From Peribacillus simplex NBRC 15720 = DSM 1321 (lineage in GTDB: Bacteria; Bacillota; Bacilli; Bacillales; DSM-1321): 64,000 bases of DNA. This document shows, one piece after another, positions 40,821 through 49,050 of this stretch (position 1 is its first letter; each line of letters starts with the position of its first letter). Location of the stretch: positions 2,932,001 through 2,996,000 of the forward strand of contig NZ_CP017704.1 in assembly GCF_002243645.1 (NCBI RefSeq), read 5' to 3'. The notes beneath the pieces were generated by a model. That model had not been told where the DNA came from and made no database searches. It saw only the letters and a program-made list of their open reading frames with translations. The translations under genes and the position numbers were made by a program.

Positions 40821-41760
40821 TAAAAGTAGGATCATTATATTGGCTGTTCTTGCAGCAGCTTTAACGGCAGGTTATATCTTCTGGGACCTTGGCCCGAATT
40901 GGGATTATGCACTGCCAAGAAGGGTTATAAAAATCATCGCCATCATCGTGGTTGGTTGTGCAATAGCTTTTTCAACAGTGATTTTCCAGACGGTCACGAA
41001 TAATAAAATCTTGACACCAAGCATTTTAGGGTTGGACTCCATGTATATGCTGATCCAAACGGGAGTGATTTTCCTCTTCGGTTCAACGCATATCATGATC
41101 GTGAATAAAAATCTCAATTTCCTGATTACACTTGCGGCCATGCTTATTTTTTCCAGCCTGCTGTTCAAGTTCATGTTCAAGAAAAACCGCAATATTTACT
41201 TCCTATTGCTGATCGGTATCATCTTCGGAACCTTATTCGGCAGCATGTCCTCATTCATGCAGGTATTGATTGACCCGAATGAATTTCAAATCATTCAAAA
41301 TAAAATGTTCGCCAGCTTCAATAATGTCAACACGGACCTGTTAACTTTAGCTATTATCCTTATGATAGCGGCAATGATATATTTCATGAGATTCTTGAAG
41401 TATTTAGATGTCATGTCCCTAGGGAGGGACCAAGCCATAAACTTGGGTGTGGATTATGATTTTGTCACGAAGCGGGTTTTAATCGTCGTTACGGTTTTAA
41501 TCTCCATTTCGACTGCCCTGATCGGTCCGATCACGTTCCTTGGATTGCTTGTTGCAAATGTGGCTTATCAATTCATTAAGTCCTATCAGCATAAACATAT
41601 CATCCCGGGTGCAATGCTGATCAGTGTGATTGCCCTGGTCGGCGGCCAATTCATTGTGGAGAGGATCTTTACGTTCACTACCACATTGAGTGTCATCATC
41701 AACTTTGTCGGCGGTGTCTATTTCATCTATCTTCTATTAAAGGAGAATAAATCATGGTAG
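40813..41760 (+). CDS. fpbO: Siderophore ABC transporter permease (FecCD family, YclO-like)
   Basis: This 315-aa permease forms the heterodimer with the previous gene product. It has about nine to ten transmembrane segments and the coupling motifs LGRDQAINLGVDY and GPITFLGLLVANVAYQ. It overlaps the upstream gene by 8 bp and the downstream ATPase by 7 bp, so the three are translated together. The symbol is by analogy with B. subtilis. Confidence 0.9.
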   Translation: MNNKSRIIILAVLAAALTAGYIFWDLGPNWDYALPRRVIKIIAIIVVGCAIAFSTVIFQTVTNNKILTPSILGLDSMYMLIQTGVIFLFGSTHIMIVNKNLNFLITLAAMLIFSSLLFKFMFKKNRNIYFLLLIGIIFGTLFGSMSSFMQVLIDPNEFQIIQNKMFASFNNVNTDLLTLAIILMIAAMIYFMRFLKYLDVMSLGRDQAINLGVDYDFVTKRVLIVVTVLISISTALIGPITFLGLLVANVAYQFIKSYQHKHIIPGAMLISVIALVGGQFIVERIFTFTTTLSVIINFVGGVYFIYLLLKENKSW

Positions 41761-42512
41761 AAGTGAAAAATTTATTCAAAAAATATAATAGTAAAACGGT
41801 TGTCGAGGATGTTTCCATTGAAATAATGAAAGGCAAAATCACATCCTTCATCGGTCCCAATGGAGCAGGGAAAAGTACCGTCCTTTCGATGATCAGCCGG
41901 CTCATTACCCGGGATTCAGGAGAAGTCTTGATCGATGGTAAGGATATGGGGAAATTCAATAGCAATGAACTTGCGAAGAAGATTGCCATCTTAAAGCAGG
42001 CTAACCACATCAATATCCGATTAACGATTCGTGAACTCGTCGCCTTTGGCCGTTTTCCGTATTCACAAGGCAAGCTGACCAAAGAGGATTGGGAATATGT
42101 CGATGAAGCGATTGAATATATGGAACTTGCAGACATGCAGGATAAGTTCCTTGACCAGCTTAGCGGCGGGCAGCAACAGCGGGCCTTCATTGCCATGGTT
42201 ATTGCTCAGAACACGGAGTATGTACTTCTTGATGAACCCCTGAACAATCTTGACATGAAGCATTCCGTCCAAATCATGAAGGTATTGAGGAGATTGGCCG
42301 ATGAATTAGGGAAAACGGTCATTATCGTCATTCATGATATTAATTTTGCATCCTGTTATTCCGACTATATAGTCGCATTGAAGGATGGCAAGGTTGTTCA
42401 TAATGGACCTACCGAACAAGTCATCAATTCCAATGTATTAAAGGAAATCTATGATATGGATATTGAAATCCAAAATATCAATGACAATAAGATCTGTGTG
42501 TACTTCACTTAA
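41754..42512 (+). CDS. fpbP: Siderophore ABC transporter ATP-binding protein (YclP-like)
   Basis: This 252-aa ATPase has Walker A GPNGAGKST (about residues 34-42), the Q-loop ILKQANH, signature LSGGQQQRAF, Walker B YVLLDEPLNNLD and the switch His in VIHDINF. It powers uptake of ferric siderophore. AAAGGAG precedes the ATG. A gap of 209 bp without a gene follows before the binding protein gene. Confidence 0.95.
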   Translation: MVEVKNLFKKYNSKTVVEDVSIEIMKGKITSFIGPNGAGKSTVLSMISRLITRDSGEVLIDGKDMGKFNSNELAKKIAILKQANHINIRLTIRELVAFGRFPYSQGKLTKEDWEYVDEAIEYMELADMQDKFLDQLSGGQQQRAFIAMVIAQNTEYVLLDEPLNNLDMKHSVQIMKVLRRLADELGKTVIIVIHDINFASCYSDYIVALKDGKVVHNGPTEQVINSNVLKEIYDMDIEIQNINDNKICVYFT

Positions 42513-42721
42513 GACGATTCCATTTGGTTTTAAATTACTTCAGTATTCGTAGCCGTCCCAGAATATCTCAAACGCTCATTAGGCTGTTAAGAGTTGGCGG
42601 GCGCCCAGGACTTTAGCCGCCTCCTGTTCATATGGCAGGGAAAGTGATGAAGGTAAACTCTGTGAAGGTGAGGATTCAATATGTAATTTTAAATAAAAAA
42701 ATACTTTTCGAGGTGACCATA
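42513..42721 (+). other. Gap between importer ATPase and binding protein genes
   Basis: No gene is seen. The part 42595-42625 is unusually GC-rich (GGCGGGCGCCCAGGAC and GCCGCCTCC) and can form a short hairpin. No clear promoter or T-run terminator is present, so the binding-protein gene is probably in the same transcript, perhaps with a processing or stability element here. Confidence 0.4.
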
Positions 42722-43669
42722 ATGATTAAGAAATTATCTTTACTGCTTTTGGTTGCAATGCTGGCTGTAGTGGCTGTAGCTTGTGGATCAGATAAGGAAA
42801 AAGAAGAATCAAGCGCGAAAAAAGAAAATGCTAAAAGCGAAGAAATTACAGTTAAGCACCAACTAGGAGAAACGAAAGTAAAAACAAACCCTGAAAAAGT
42901 CGTTGTATTCGATATGGGTGCTCTTGATACTCTTGATAAATTGGGTGTGGAAGTGGCAGCTGTTCCTCATGATGGCCTTCCAAAATACCTTTCTAAATAT
43001 AAAGGTACAACTGAAAATGCCGGCGGATTAAAAGAACCTGACTTCGAAAAAATCAACGAAATTGCTCCTGACTTAATCCTTATTTCTGGCCGTCAATCTG
43101 AAGCATATGAGGAATTAAGCAAAATTGCTCCTACTGTTTTTGTTGGTGTAGATACAACAAAGTATATGGAATCATTTGAAGAAAACGTAACACTTTTGGG
43201 TAAAATCTTCGATAAAGAAGACGAAGCTGCTAAAGAATTGGCAAGTGTTGAAGAAAACATCAATGCTTTGAAAGAAAAAGCCCCAACTGACAAAACTGGT
43301 TTAATCGTTCTTTCTAGCGGTGGAAAAGTAAGTGCTTACGGACCGGATTCAAGATTTGGAATCATCCATGATGTATTCGGAGTCCCTGCAGTAGATGATA
43401 AATTGGAAGTATCGACACATGGTCAAAGTATTTCTTTCGAATACATTGCTGAAAAGAATCCTGACTACCTATTCGTTGTAGATAGAGATGCGGTTGCCGG
43501 TGATGGAGCTGCAGCGAAAGAAACTGTTGAAAATGACATTGTGAAAAATACAAAAGCATTTAAAGAAGGTAACATCATTTATCTAGACCCTAACTACTGG
43601 TACTTATCAGGCGGCGGTTTAGAATCTGTTGACGCTATGGTTAAAGAAGTTTCAGAAGGCATTAAGTAA
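42722..43669 (+). CDS. fpbQ: Siderophore-binding lipoprotein (YclQ-like, petrobactin type)
   Basis: This 315-aa lipoprotein has a signal ending AVVAVACGSD (lipidated Cys21), a Lys/Glu-rich linker and a class III periplasmic-binding fold (VVVFDMGALDTLDKLG, LKEPDFEKINEIAPDLILISGRQ). It binds the ferric siderophore and presents it to the permeases. GAGGTGACC fixes the ATG at 42722; the frame is open upstream to 42632. Petrobactin specificity is inferred from the similarity in order and size to yclNOPQ. A strong terminator follows. Confidence 0.92.
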   Translation: MIKKLSLLLLVAMLAVVAVACGSDKEKEESSAKKENAKSEEITVKHQLGETKVKTNPEKVVVFDMGALDTLDKLGVEVAAVPHDGLPKYLSKYKGTTENAGGLKEPDFEKINEIAPDLILISGRQSEAYEELSKIAPTVFVGVDTTKYMESFEENVTLLGKIFDKEDEAAKELASVEENINALKEKAPTDKTGLIVLSSGGKVSAYGPDSRFGIIHDVFGVPAVDDKLEVSTHGQSISFEYIAEKNPDYLFVVDRDAVAGDGAAAKETVENDIVKNTKAFKEGNIIYLDPNYWYLSGGGLESVDAMVKEVSEGIK

Positions 43670-43687
43670 TATAAATATGGTTAAAGG

Positions 43688-43718
43688 AAATCCTGTCCTC
43701 GATTGAGGGCAGGATTTT
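43688..43718 (+). terminator. Terminator of the siderophore importer operon
   Basis: AAATCCTGTCCTC and GAGGGCAGGATTT pair over 13 bp (one G-U) with a GATT loop and a T-run. Confidence 0.92.
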
Positions 43719-43719
43719 T

Positions 43720-44684
43720 TATTTTTTATAATAAAGCTGGAAGAAACAAATATACTAACAAAGGGGACGAAAAGAATTATTACAAAACACAGGTAAGTTT
43801 ATAAGCCCCTACAGCCCAATTAAGGGGAAATGAAAGGGACAAGGGCCATAATCACACCCGTTGCACTGCTATGGCTCATATGGGCTCCTTTCGCAAGAAT
43901 ATAACCCTTCAGCCAATATGAAAAAATTCAGTTTCTTCCTATTATAATGTCATTTGCATCCTTTCCGGTTCCAGAAGTGGTTTTAAAATTGTAATTTAAG
44001 TGAACTTTGGTAAATTGAATCTTTTATGGATGATAAAATTATCCTGGAAAGTAAAAATAAAAATTAATATGATCATCACTTCAAATCACTTCAAATGATA
44101 GAGGAGAATTGGGTGGATTAATTTTTAGGAAAAATTATTTGAAAAAAGCTAATCAAATAAGCCTGAGGGGAATGATGTCGATATTAGGCGAATTACATTT
44201 GTTATTTTATGGGATTTCGGAGCGGCAGGACGCAATAATAAACGGGTCCAAACTTTTGCAGGCTTCGATTTTGAATGGGGTATCAAAAGTGCGGAAGAGA
44301 GGGGCATCCATGTAACCGGCAATCAATTTTAAACTGTCGAATTATCGGGAAAGAAAACCCTGGTTATATCAATAGCTTCCAATAATTGAAGATTTATATC
44401 TTTACATATTTTGTAATGTACTGGTTTTTTTATAAAGAGTCGTTTATAATGGTAAAAGCCTGAAGGACGTAAAATTAAATCGTGACTGTCATCCGCATTA
44501 ACCCCAAAAAGTTACGGTGATATTTATTGGATTAAGACATGGAGTTCCTATATATTTGTTATAGGTGCACTAAGCATTCGAGACGGGCGAAGCTCTGTTT
44601 ATTTTTTCAAACGCTTGTTCATAAGCTAAAAAAGTGTTCTGGATATAAGAGTCATGGATGTGACAAAAGGTGGTTTTCACAATC
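43720..44684. other. Long stretch without a convincing gene
   Basis: About 960 bp between two well-terminated operons hold no recognisable gene. A frame at about 44159-44332 reads like coding sequence near its end (FAGFDFEWGIKSAEERGIHV) but has no start, and an overlapping frame from TTG 44109 has a ribosome binding site placed too close. A 19-codon minus-strand frame lies at 43820-43879. The rest is AT-rich and may be decayed sequence. Confidence 0.4.
43820..43879 (-). CDS. Possible 19-aa microprotein
   Basis: The minus-strand frame MSHSSATGVIMALVPFISP is preceded by AAAGGAG at 5 nt. It is hydrophobic in the second half. There is no terminator or recognised family, and a frame this short with a good ribosome binding site can arise by chance. 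Confidence 0.22.
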   Translation of the reverse strand: MSHSSATGVIMALVPFISP

Positions 44685-44714
44685 TTGACTATCCGAGTGT
44701 AAGAATGCTATTAT
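44685..44714 (+). promoter_or_regulatory. Predicted promoter of ltaS
   Basis: TTGACT (44685-44690) and TATTAT (44709-44714) are 18 bp apart, about 80 bp before the ltaS start. Confidence 0.55.
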
Positions 44715-44792
44715 AAGGTTTCCGTTTTTCCGTCTTCTGTAAGTTTGTAAGAATTTATATAAATAAACCACTAGATTAATAGAGGTGAAAGC

Positions 44793-46760
44793 ATGAATAA
44801 TTTTCTCAAAAAAAGCCAGCATTTATTTGCAAATAACATACTAGGCTTTTTCTTTATTGCAGTAGTTATGTTTCAGATTAAAACTTATATTGGATATCGA
44901 GTTGAATTTAACTTAGGTATTGAAAATGGCCTGCAACAGTTTTTGCTATTCATAAACCCGATTAGTTCAGCCATTTTATTCTTTGGCTTGGCACTATTGG
45001 CTAGAGGCAAAAAATCGTTTAAATGGATCATCAGGTTGAACCTATTGATGTCCTTATGGTTATTCTTCAATATTGTATACTACCGGTCATTTACCGATTT
45101 CATTACATTGCCAACCTTGACGCAAGTGCAAAACGCCGGGGATTTGGGGCCGAGTATTTTAGAATTATTTAAAGGCCATGATGTATTTTATTTCCTTGAT
45201 ACGGTTCTTTTGATCGTATTGTACAGATTCAAAGACTTTAAAGTGGAAGACTTCAAAGTCAAACGCCGTACAGTTGGAATGGTTTACCTAGCGGGACTTG
45301 CAATTTTCGCCATCAATTTGGGACTTGCTGAAAAGGATCGCCCGCAATTATTATCAAGAACATTTGACCGGAACTATATCGTCAAATATTTGGGCATGTT
45401 TAACTATACGGTCTATGATGCCGTTCAGAATACTAAAACATACGCTCAGCGTGCGACTGCTAATAGCACGGATATCGCAGAAGTGGTCAACTATACGAAG
45501 GCAACAAGCGCTGAACCAAACCCTGAATATTTTGGTGCAGCTAAAGGTAAGAATGTCATCTACTTGCATTTGGAATCCATGCAGAATTTCCTGATCGATT
45601 ATAAGTTGAATGGGGAAGAAGTAACTCCATTTTTGAACTCACTTGCAGCAGATGAGTCAGATTTCATGCACTTTGATAACTTCTTCCATCAAGTAGGCCA
45701 AGGTAAAACGGCGGATGCCGAGTTCATGCTTGAAAATTCCTTGTTCGGTTTACCGCAGGGGGCAGCATTCACAAATAGATCCCAAAATACGTATCAAGCA
45801 GCACCAGCGATTTTAGGACAACAAGGATACACATCGGCTGTGTTCCATGGTAATTACAAATCTTTCTGGAACCGGGATAATATGTATAAGTCTCTTGGTT
45901 TTAATCAGTTCTTCGATGCAAACCATTATAATATGGAAAATAAAGAAGAAGTATTAAGTTATGGTTTAATGGATAAGCCTTTCTTTAAAGAATCGATTCC
46001 TATGTTAGAAACGCTTAAACAGCCTTTCTATACAAAATTCATAACGGTATCTCATCATTTCCCATATGCCATGGACCAGGAAAAAGCAACAATCGGTAAG
46101 CATACGACAGGCGATGCTTCCGTTGATAGTTACTTCCAAACTGCACGCTATGCCGATGAGGCGCTTAAAGAGTTTTTCGATTATCTGAAGGAATCCGGTC
46201 TATATGATAACTCGGTAATCGTTATGTATGGTGATCACTATGGTATTTCCGAAAACCATAAAGAAGCCATGTCAAAAGTGCTTGGCGAGGATGTTGGCGC
46301 ATTTGAGAATGCCCAATTGCAACGTGTACCATTATTGATTCATGTTCCAGGTGTTGAAGGCGGGGATATGCACCAATACGGAGGACAGATTGACCTTCTC
46401 CCGACTTTATTGCATCTGTTAGGAATCGAATCTAAAGATTATGTACAATTCGGTTCGGATTTATTGTCAAAAGATCATAATGAAGTGGTACCTTTCAGGA
46501 ATGGTGATTTTGTAACACCGGATGTCACTTCCATTAAAGGGAAATACTACGATACGGATACAGGGGAATTGGTCGAGGAAAATGATGCCATCCTCAATTA
46601 TAAAAAGAGAGCTGAAACGATGCTCAATTTATCCGACCAAGTAGTGAACGGCGACTTACTCCGTTTCTATACTCCAAATGGCTTTAAACCGATTGACCCT
46701 ACTGATTATGATTACACATATGATGAAGAAGGTTCAAAGGAAGATAAGACCGATAAATAA
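44793..46760 (+). CDS. ltaS: Lipoteichoic acid synthase (polyglycerolphosphate polymerase)
   Basis: This 655-aa enzyme polymerises glycerol-phosphate from phosphatidylglycerol onto the glycolipid anchor on the outer face of the membrane. Five transmembrane segments occupy about residues 12-180. A linker follows containing a likely signal-peptidase site (YAQRATANS), then the extracellular sulfatase-like domain with metal ligand Glu261 in LHLESMQNF, nucleophile Thr306 in GQGKTADAEF and metal-binding YGDHYGIS. AGAGGTG precedes the ATG. It could be LtaS or one of its Bacillus paralogues (YfnI, YqgS), which cannot be separated by eye. Confidence 0.93.
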   Translation: MNNFLKKSQHLFANNILGFFFIAVVMFQIKTYIGYRVEFNLGIENGLQQFLLFINPISSAILFFGLALLARGKKSFKWIIRLNLLMSLWLFFNIVYYRSFTDFITLPTLTQVQNAGDLGPSILELFKGHDVFYFLDTVLLIVLYRFKDFKVEDFKVKRRTVGMVYLAGLAIFAINLGLAEKDRPQLLSRTFDRNYIVKYLGMFNYTVYDAVQNTKTYAQRATANSTDIAEVVNYTKATSAEPNPEYFGAAKGKNVIYLHLESMQNFLIDYKLNGEEVTPFLNSLAADESDFMHFDNFFHQVGQGKTADAEFMLENSLFGLPQGAAFTNRSQNTYQAAPAILGQQGYTSAVFHGNYKSFWNRDNMYKSLGFNQFFDANHYNMENKEEVLSYGLMDKPFFKESIPMLETLKQPFYTKFITVSHHFPYAMDQEKATIGKHTTGDASVDSYFQTARYADEALKEFFDYLKESGLYDNSVIVMYGDHYGISENHKEAMSKVLGEDVGAFENAQLQRVPLLIHVPGVEGGDMHQYGGQIDLLPTLLHLLGIESKDYVQFGSDLLSKDHNEVVPFRNGDFVTPDVTSIKGKYYDTDTGELVEENDAILNYKKRAETMLNLSDQVVNGDLLRFYTPNGFKPIDPTDYDYTYDEEGSKEDKTDK

Positions 46761-46770
46761 GGCTAATGAA

Positions 46771-46810
46771 AAGAACAGGCAGGAAGCCATCGCTTCCTGC
46801 CTGTTCTTTT
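46771..46810. terminator. Bidirectional terminator between ltaS and the RraA-like gene
   Basis: AAGAACAGGCAGGAAGC and its exact complement form a 17-bp stem with a CATC loop, ending in TT plus CTTTT-type runs on both strands. It serves the converging genes. Confidence 0.92.
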
Positions 46811-46822
46811 ATATGCGTGAGA

Positions 46823-47443
46823 TCATCCTTTATTGGTCATCAGTGCAATATACTTTCTTATTTCATCAGGATTCCCTGCATATTTCTCAGCACGCTGTTC
46901 ATCTTTTATGATTTTATCCTTTGCTTTGATCAGGATTTCTTCACCCATGGCTTGGGGTACGACCACGACTCCATCTATGTCCCCTATGATAATGTCCCCT
47001 GGAAATACGGTGACACCTCCACAGGAAATGGGGATATTAGTTTGTCCTACACCTGCCTTGCCGCTTGAGGCAACTGTCGTCCCTTTGCTGAAAACAGGGA
47101 AATTCATCTCTTTAATGGCTTCAAGATCACGAATGACTCCATCGACAACGAGGCCGCCAATTTCCATGGTCTGCATCATGCCGACAACAAAGTCTCCTGC
47201 TATAGCCCGGTATGTATCACCCTTGCTGTCAACGACTATTATATCCCCAGCCTTTGCTTCGCCGATTGCTTTTAACACGGCTGAATTATCACCGACGGGC
47301 ATCTGTACGGTCAAAGCTCGTCCGGCCAGACGAAATTCTTCCTTTAAGGGTTTAATCGCTGATTCCAGATTGTTCAACCCTTCCATTGCATCTGAAATCG
47401 CGGTGGTGGGCAAATTCTTGAACTGTTGAATGAGAGCATCCAT
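46823..47443 (-). CDS. RraA-like protein (HMG/CHA aldolase - oxaloacetate decarboxylase fold)
   Basis: This 206-aa protein has the RraA/MenG fold: GRALTVQMPVGDN, GDIIVVDSKGD, the GDFVVGMMQ and GGLVVDGVIRDLEAI motifs holding the Arg-Asp pair that binds metal and pyruvate-like substrate, then GPxxP-like ISCGGVTVFPGDIIIGD. Members either are divalent-metal aldolases (4-hydroxy-4-methyl-2-oxoglutarate) or resemble RNase E inhibitors; Bacillus lacks RNase E, so an aldolase or decarboxylase role is more likely. AAGGAGGAATC precedes the ATG. It stands alone on the minus strand. Confidence 0.88.
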   Translation of the reverse strand: MDALIQQFKNLPTTAISDAMEGLNNLESAIKPLKEEFRLAGRALTVQMPVGDNSAVLKAIGEAKAGDIIVVDSKGDTYRAIAGDFVVGMMQTMEIGGLVVDGVIRDLEAIKEMNFPVFSKGTTVASSGKAGVGQTNIPISCGGVTVFPGDIIIGDIDGVVVVPQAMGEEILIKAKDKIIKDEQRAEKYAGNPDEIRKYIALMTNKG

Positions 47444-47550
47444 GACTATGATTCCTCCTTGAGAGTTAATGAATATAGCCTAATTATACACAAATTTTGT
47501 AATTTTCTAATAGTTTAGTGTTTGATAAAATGGTAAATGTGGTGTAATCA

Positions 47551-47673
47551 TTAAATGAAGGGGGAGGGAAGTTCTGCTGACACAAGGGGTTTCAAGGCAG
47601 ATGCCTTTTTAATCAATCGTTTGATTAAATTAATACGACGCGTTTTTTCATGTTCATTAATTGAGTCACGCAT
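47551..47673 (-). CDS. Small basic protein, about 40 aa, FbpA-like
   Basis: On the minus strand an ATG at 47673 is preceded by AGGAAGGAA and opens a 40-codon frame: MRDSINEHEKTRRINLIKRL, then IKKASALKPLVSAELPSPFI. The first half is basic and helical and recalls the N-terminus of Bacillus Fur-regulated basic protein A (FbpA), though no Fur box is evident just upstream. If real it lies between the RraA-like gene and a small membrane protein gene. The likeness is by eye only. Confidence 0.45.
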   Translation of the reverse strand: MRDSINEHEKTRRINLIKRLIKKASALKPLVSAELPSPFI

Positions 47674-47859
47674 TGCAGGTTCCTTCCTGATGATTATATC
47701 AATCAAATGATGGCCACCGATCCGTGCAGGAACATTCTTCTATAGATCAAGAGAAGAATGTTGGTGTATATTCTTGGTTTTTTCCTGATCTGGATGCCGA
47801 TGTTAGCGAAGAAAACCATAACAGATGCTGGAGGTCACTAAAGGGGTTATCAACAATCT
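47674..47859. other. Gap with one hairpin
   Basis: An inverted repeat AACATTCTTC / GAAGAATGTT lies near 47736-47766 without a T-run. Nothing else is recognisable. Confidence 0.35.
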
Positions 47860-48039
47860 TCAAAGCAGGAGCAGAATCAAGACTGAGGTTGCCAATGTAA
47901 GCCAAATGGGGCTAAAAACTTCTGGATGAATGATTAAAAAAATGATTCCTGCAATAGTGGCAGCCTGCTGAATGGTCATATGTCTAATGAAGTGTATTCC
48001 AGCTTTAAAACAGGCTTTAAGCAGAGGCATTTGATTCAT
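47860..48039 (-). CDS. Small membrane protein, 59 aa
   Basis: This 59-aa protein begins MNQMPLLKACFKAGIHFIRH and has two hydrophobic segments (about residues 24-38 and 43-59), the last ending at the C-terminus with ILLLL. GGGAGG is correctly spaced for the ATG at 48039; ATG 48045 is too close and the frame further upstream is unsupported. I recognise no family. It is divergent from the DUF948 gene. Confidence 0.6.
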   Translation of the reverse strand: MNQMPLLKACFKAGIHFIRHMTIQQAATIAGIIFLIIHPEVFSPIWLTLATSVLILLLL

Positions 48040-48158
48040 TTTCATTCCTCCCTTTTCTTTCAATAATATGACCAGGCATAAAAGAAAATACATGGGGATT
48101 CGTTTTCCGCTCAATTATTACGGGTATAGTAAAGGTAAAATAAAAGGAGGAATCATAG

Positions 48159-48488
48159 GTGGTCATTGTATATATTAGTCTTGCCCTCTTTATCGGATCG
48201 ATTATCTATTTGGCGTTTTTTGCTTTTAAAGCATTTAAGGATTCCAAACCGACTATTGATAATGTGACCGAAACCGTTACACGCATTCAGGCAAAAACGG
48301 ATCAGATTAAATCAGAGACGGACCAACTCACCATGACACAGCATGAAATCACTGAAGATGTTCAATATAAAAAAGAGGCCGTACAATATACGGTTGATGC
48401 GGCTAAAGAAATACCTGAACCCTTTAAAAATATTTGGTTTTCAATTAAAGGTGACAAGTGGGAGCTTAGAAACAGAAGTGATTCATAA
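48159..48488 (+). CDS. DUF948-like membrane-anchored coiled-coil protein (YtxG type)
   Basis: This 109-aa protein has one N-terminal transmembrane segment (about residues 3-24) and then a helical, coiled-coil region rich in Thr, Gln, Lys and Glu (TVTRIQAKTDQIKSETDQL). This is the layout of the DUF948 general-stress proteins. It starts at GTG, 8 bp after AAAGGAGG. The function is unknown. It ends before the guanidine riboswitch promoter. Confidence 0.75.
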   Translation: MVIVYISLALFIGSIIYLAFFAFKAFKDSKPTIDNVTETVTRIQAKTDQIKSETDQLTMTQHEITEDVQYKKEAVQYTVDAAKEIPEPFKNIWFSIKGDKWELRNRSDS

Positions 48489-48492
48489 GCGT

Positions 48493-48522
48493 TTGACCGA
48501 TTTGAAATGTACATGATATAGT
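48493..48522 (+). promoter_or_regulatory. Promoter of the guanidine riboswitch transcript
   Basis: TTGACC (48493-48498) and TATAGT (48517-48522) are 18 bp apart, just before the aptamer. Confidence 0.55.
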
Positions 48523-48534
48523 ATGGAAATAAGA

Positions 48535-48657
48535 AGTTTCTAGGGTTCCTCGGTTGAATTTTACCGGAATGGTCCAAGAGAAACGCGCAGGAATCTGCGT
48601 ACACGGAGGGAAAAAAGCCCGGGAGGTTATGATTTATGACCTTTCGGGCTTTTTCTG
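48535..48657 (+). promoter_or_regulatory. Guanidine-I riboswitch (ykkC RNA) with terminator platform
   Basis: Conserved ykkC elements appear in order: TCTAGGGTTCC, GGTCCAAGAG, ACACGGAGGGAAAAAAGCCCG and GGGAGG. The 3' part AGCCCGGGAGGT can pair either with aptamer bases or with ACCTTTCGGGCT followed by TTTTTCT, forming a terminator at about 48613-48656. Guanidine binding should prevent termination and turn on the exporter gene 18 bp downstream. Confidence 0.93.
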
Positions 48658-48675
48658 TAATTGGAGGGAAAAAAG

Positions 48676-48996
48676 TTGGCTTGGGTTCAATTGGTGATTG
48701 CAGGATTATTTGAAGTGGTATGGGCAACAAGTTTAAAGTATACCGAGGGTTTTACGAAATTATTACCTTCTTTCATAACGATTGCTGGAATGGTTATTAG
48801 TTTTTATTATTTGTCATCGGCGATAAAAACCCTGCCTATGGGAACAGCGTATGCAATTTGGACCGGAATTGGGGCTCTTGGGGCTGTTCTGGTAGGCATC
48901 ATTGTATTTAACGAGCCTAAGGATGCGATGCGTTTGGTATTCGTCGGTTTTATTTTGGTTGGAATTATCGGATTGAAGGTCACTTCTTCTGAATAA
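48676..48996 (+). CDS. gdx: Guanidinium exporter Gdx (SMR family, SugE type)
   Basis: This 106-aa protein has four transmembrane segments with the SMR essential Glu in the first (VIAGLFEVVWATSLKYT) and the Gdx-type third-segment motif AIWTGIGALGAVLVG. The dual-topology dimer exchanges guanidinium for protons. It starts at TTG, seven bases after GGAGGG; an earlier in-frame TTG at 48661 overlaps that site. The riboswitch directly upstream makes the substrate assignment firm. Confidence 0.95.
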   Translation: MAWVQLVIAGLFEVVWATSLKYTEGFTKLLPSFITIAGMVISFYYLSSAIKTLPMGTAYAIWTGIGALGAVLVGIIVFNEPKDAMRLVFVGFILVGIIGLKVTSSE

Positions 48997-49050
48997 TCTA
49001 TCGTCTCCTCGCAAATATTAATATTAAATAATTTTAGAGGAGTGAAGAAA

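Noticed and set aside
44109..44315. 68-codon plus-strand frame starting at TTG
   Set aside because: The ribosome binding site is only about 2 nt from the start, the start is TTG, and an overlapping frame looks more protein-like; no family is recognised.
47606..47628. Imperfect palindrome similar to the 36-bp palindrome (TAATCAATCGTTTGATTA)
   Set aside because: It lies inside the candidate 40-codon gene, has mismatches at its centre and is short enough to be coincidence; noted only for comparison.
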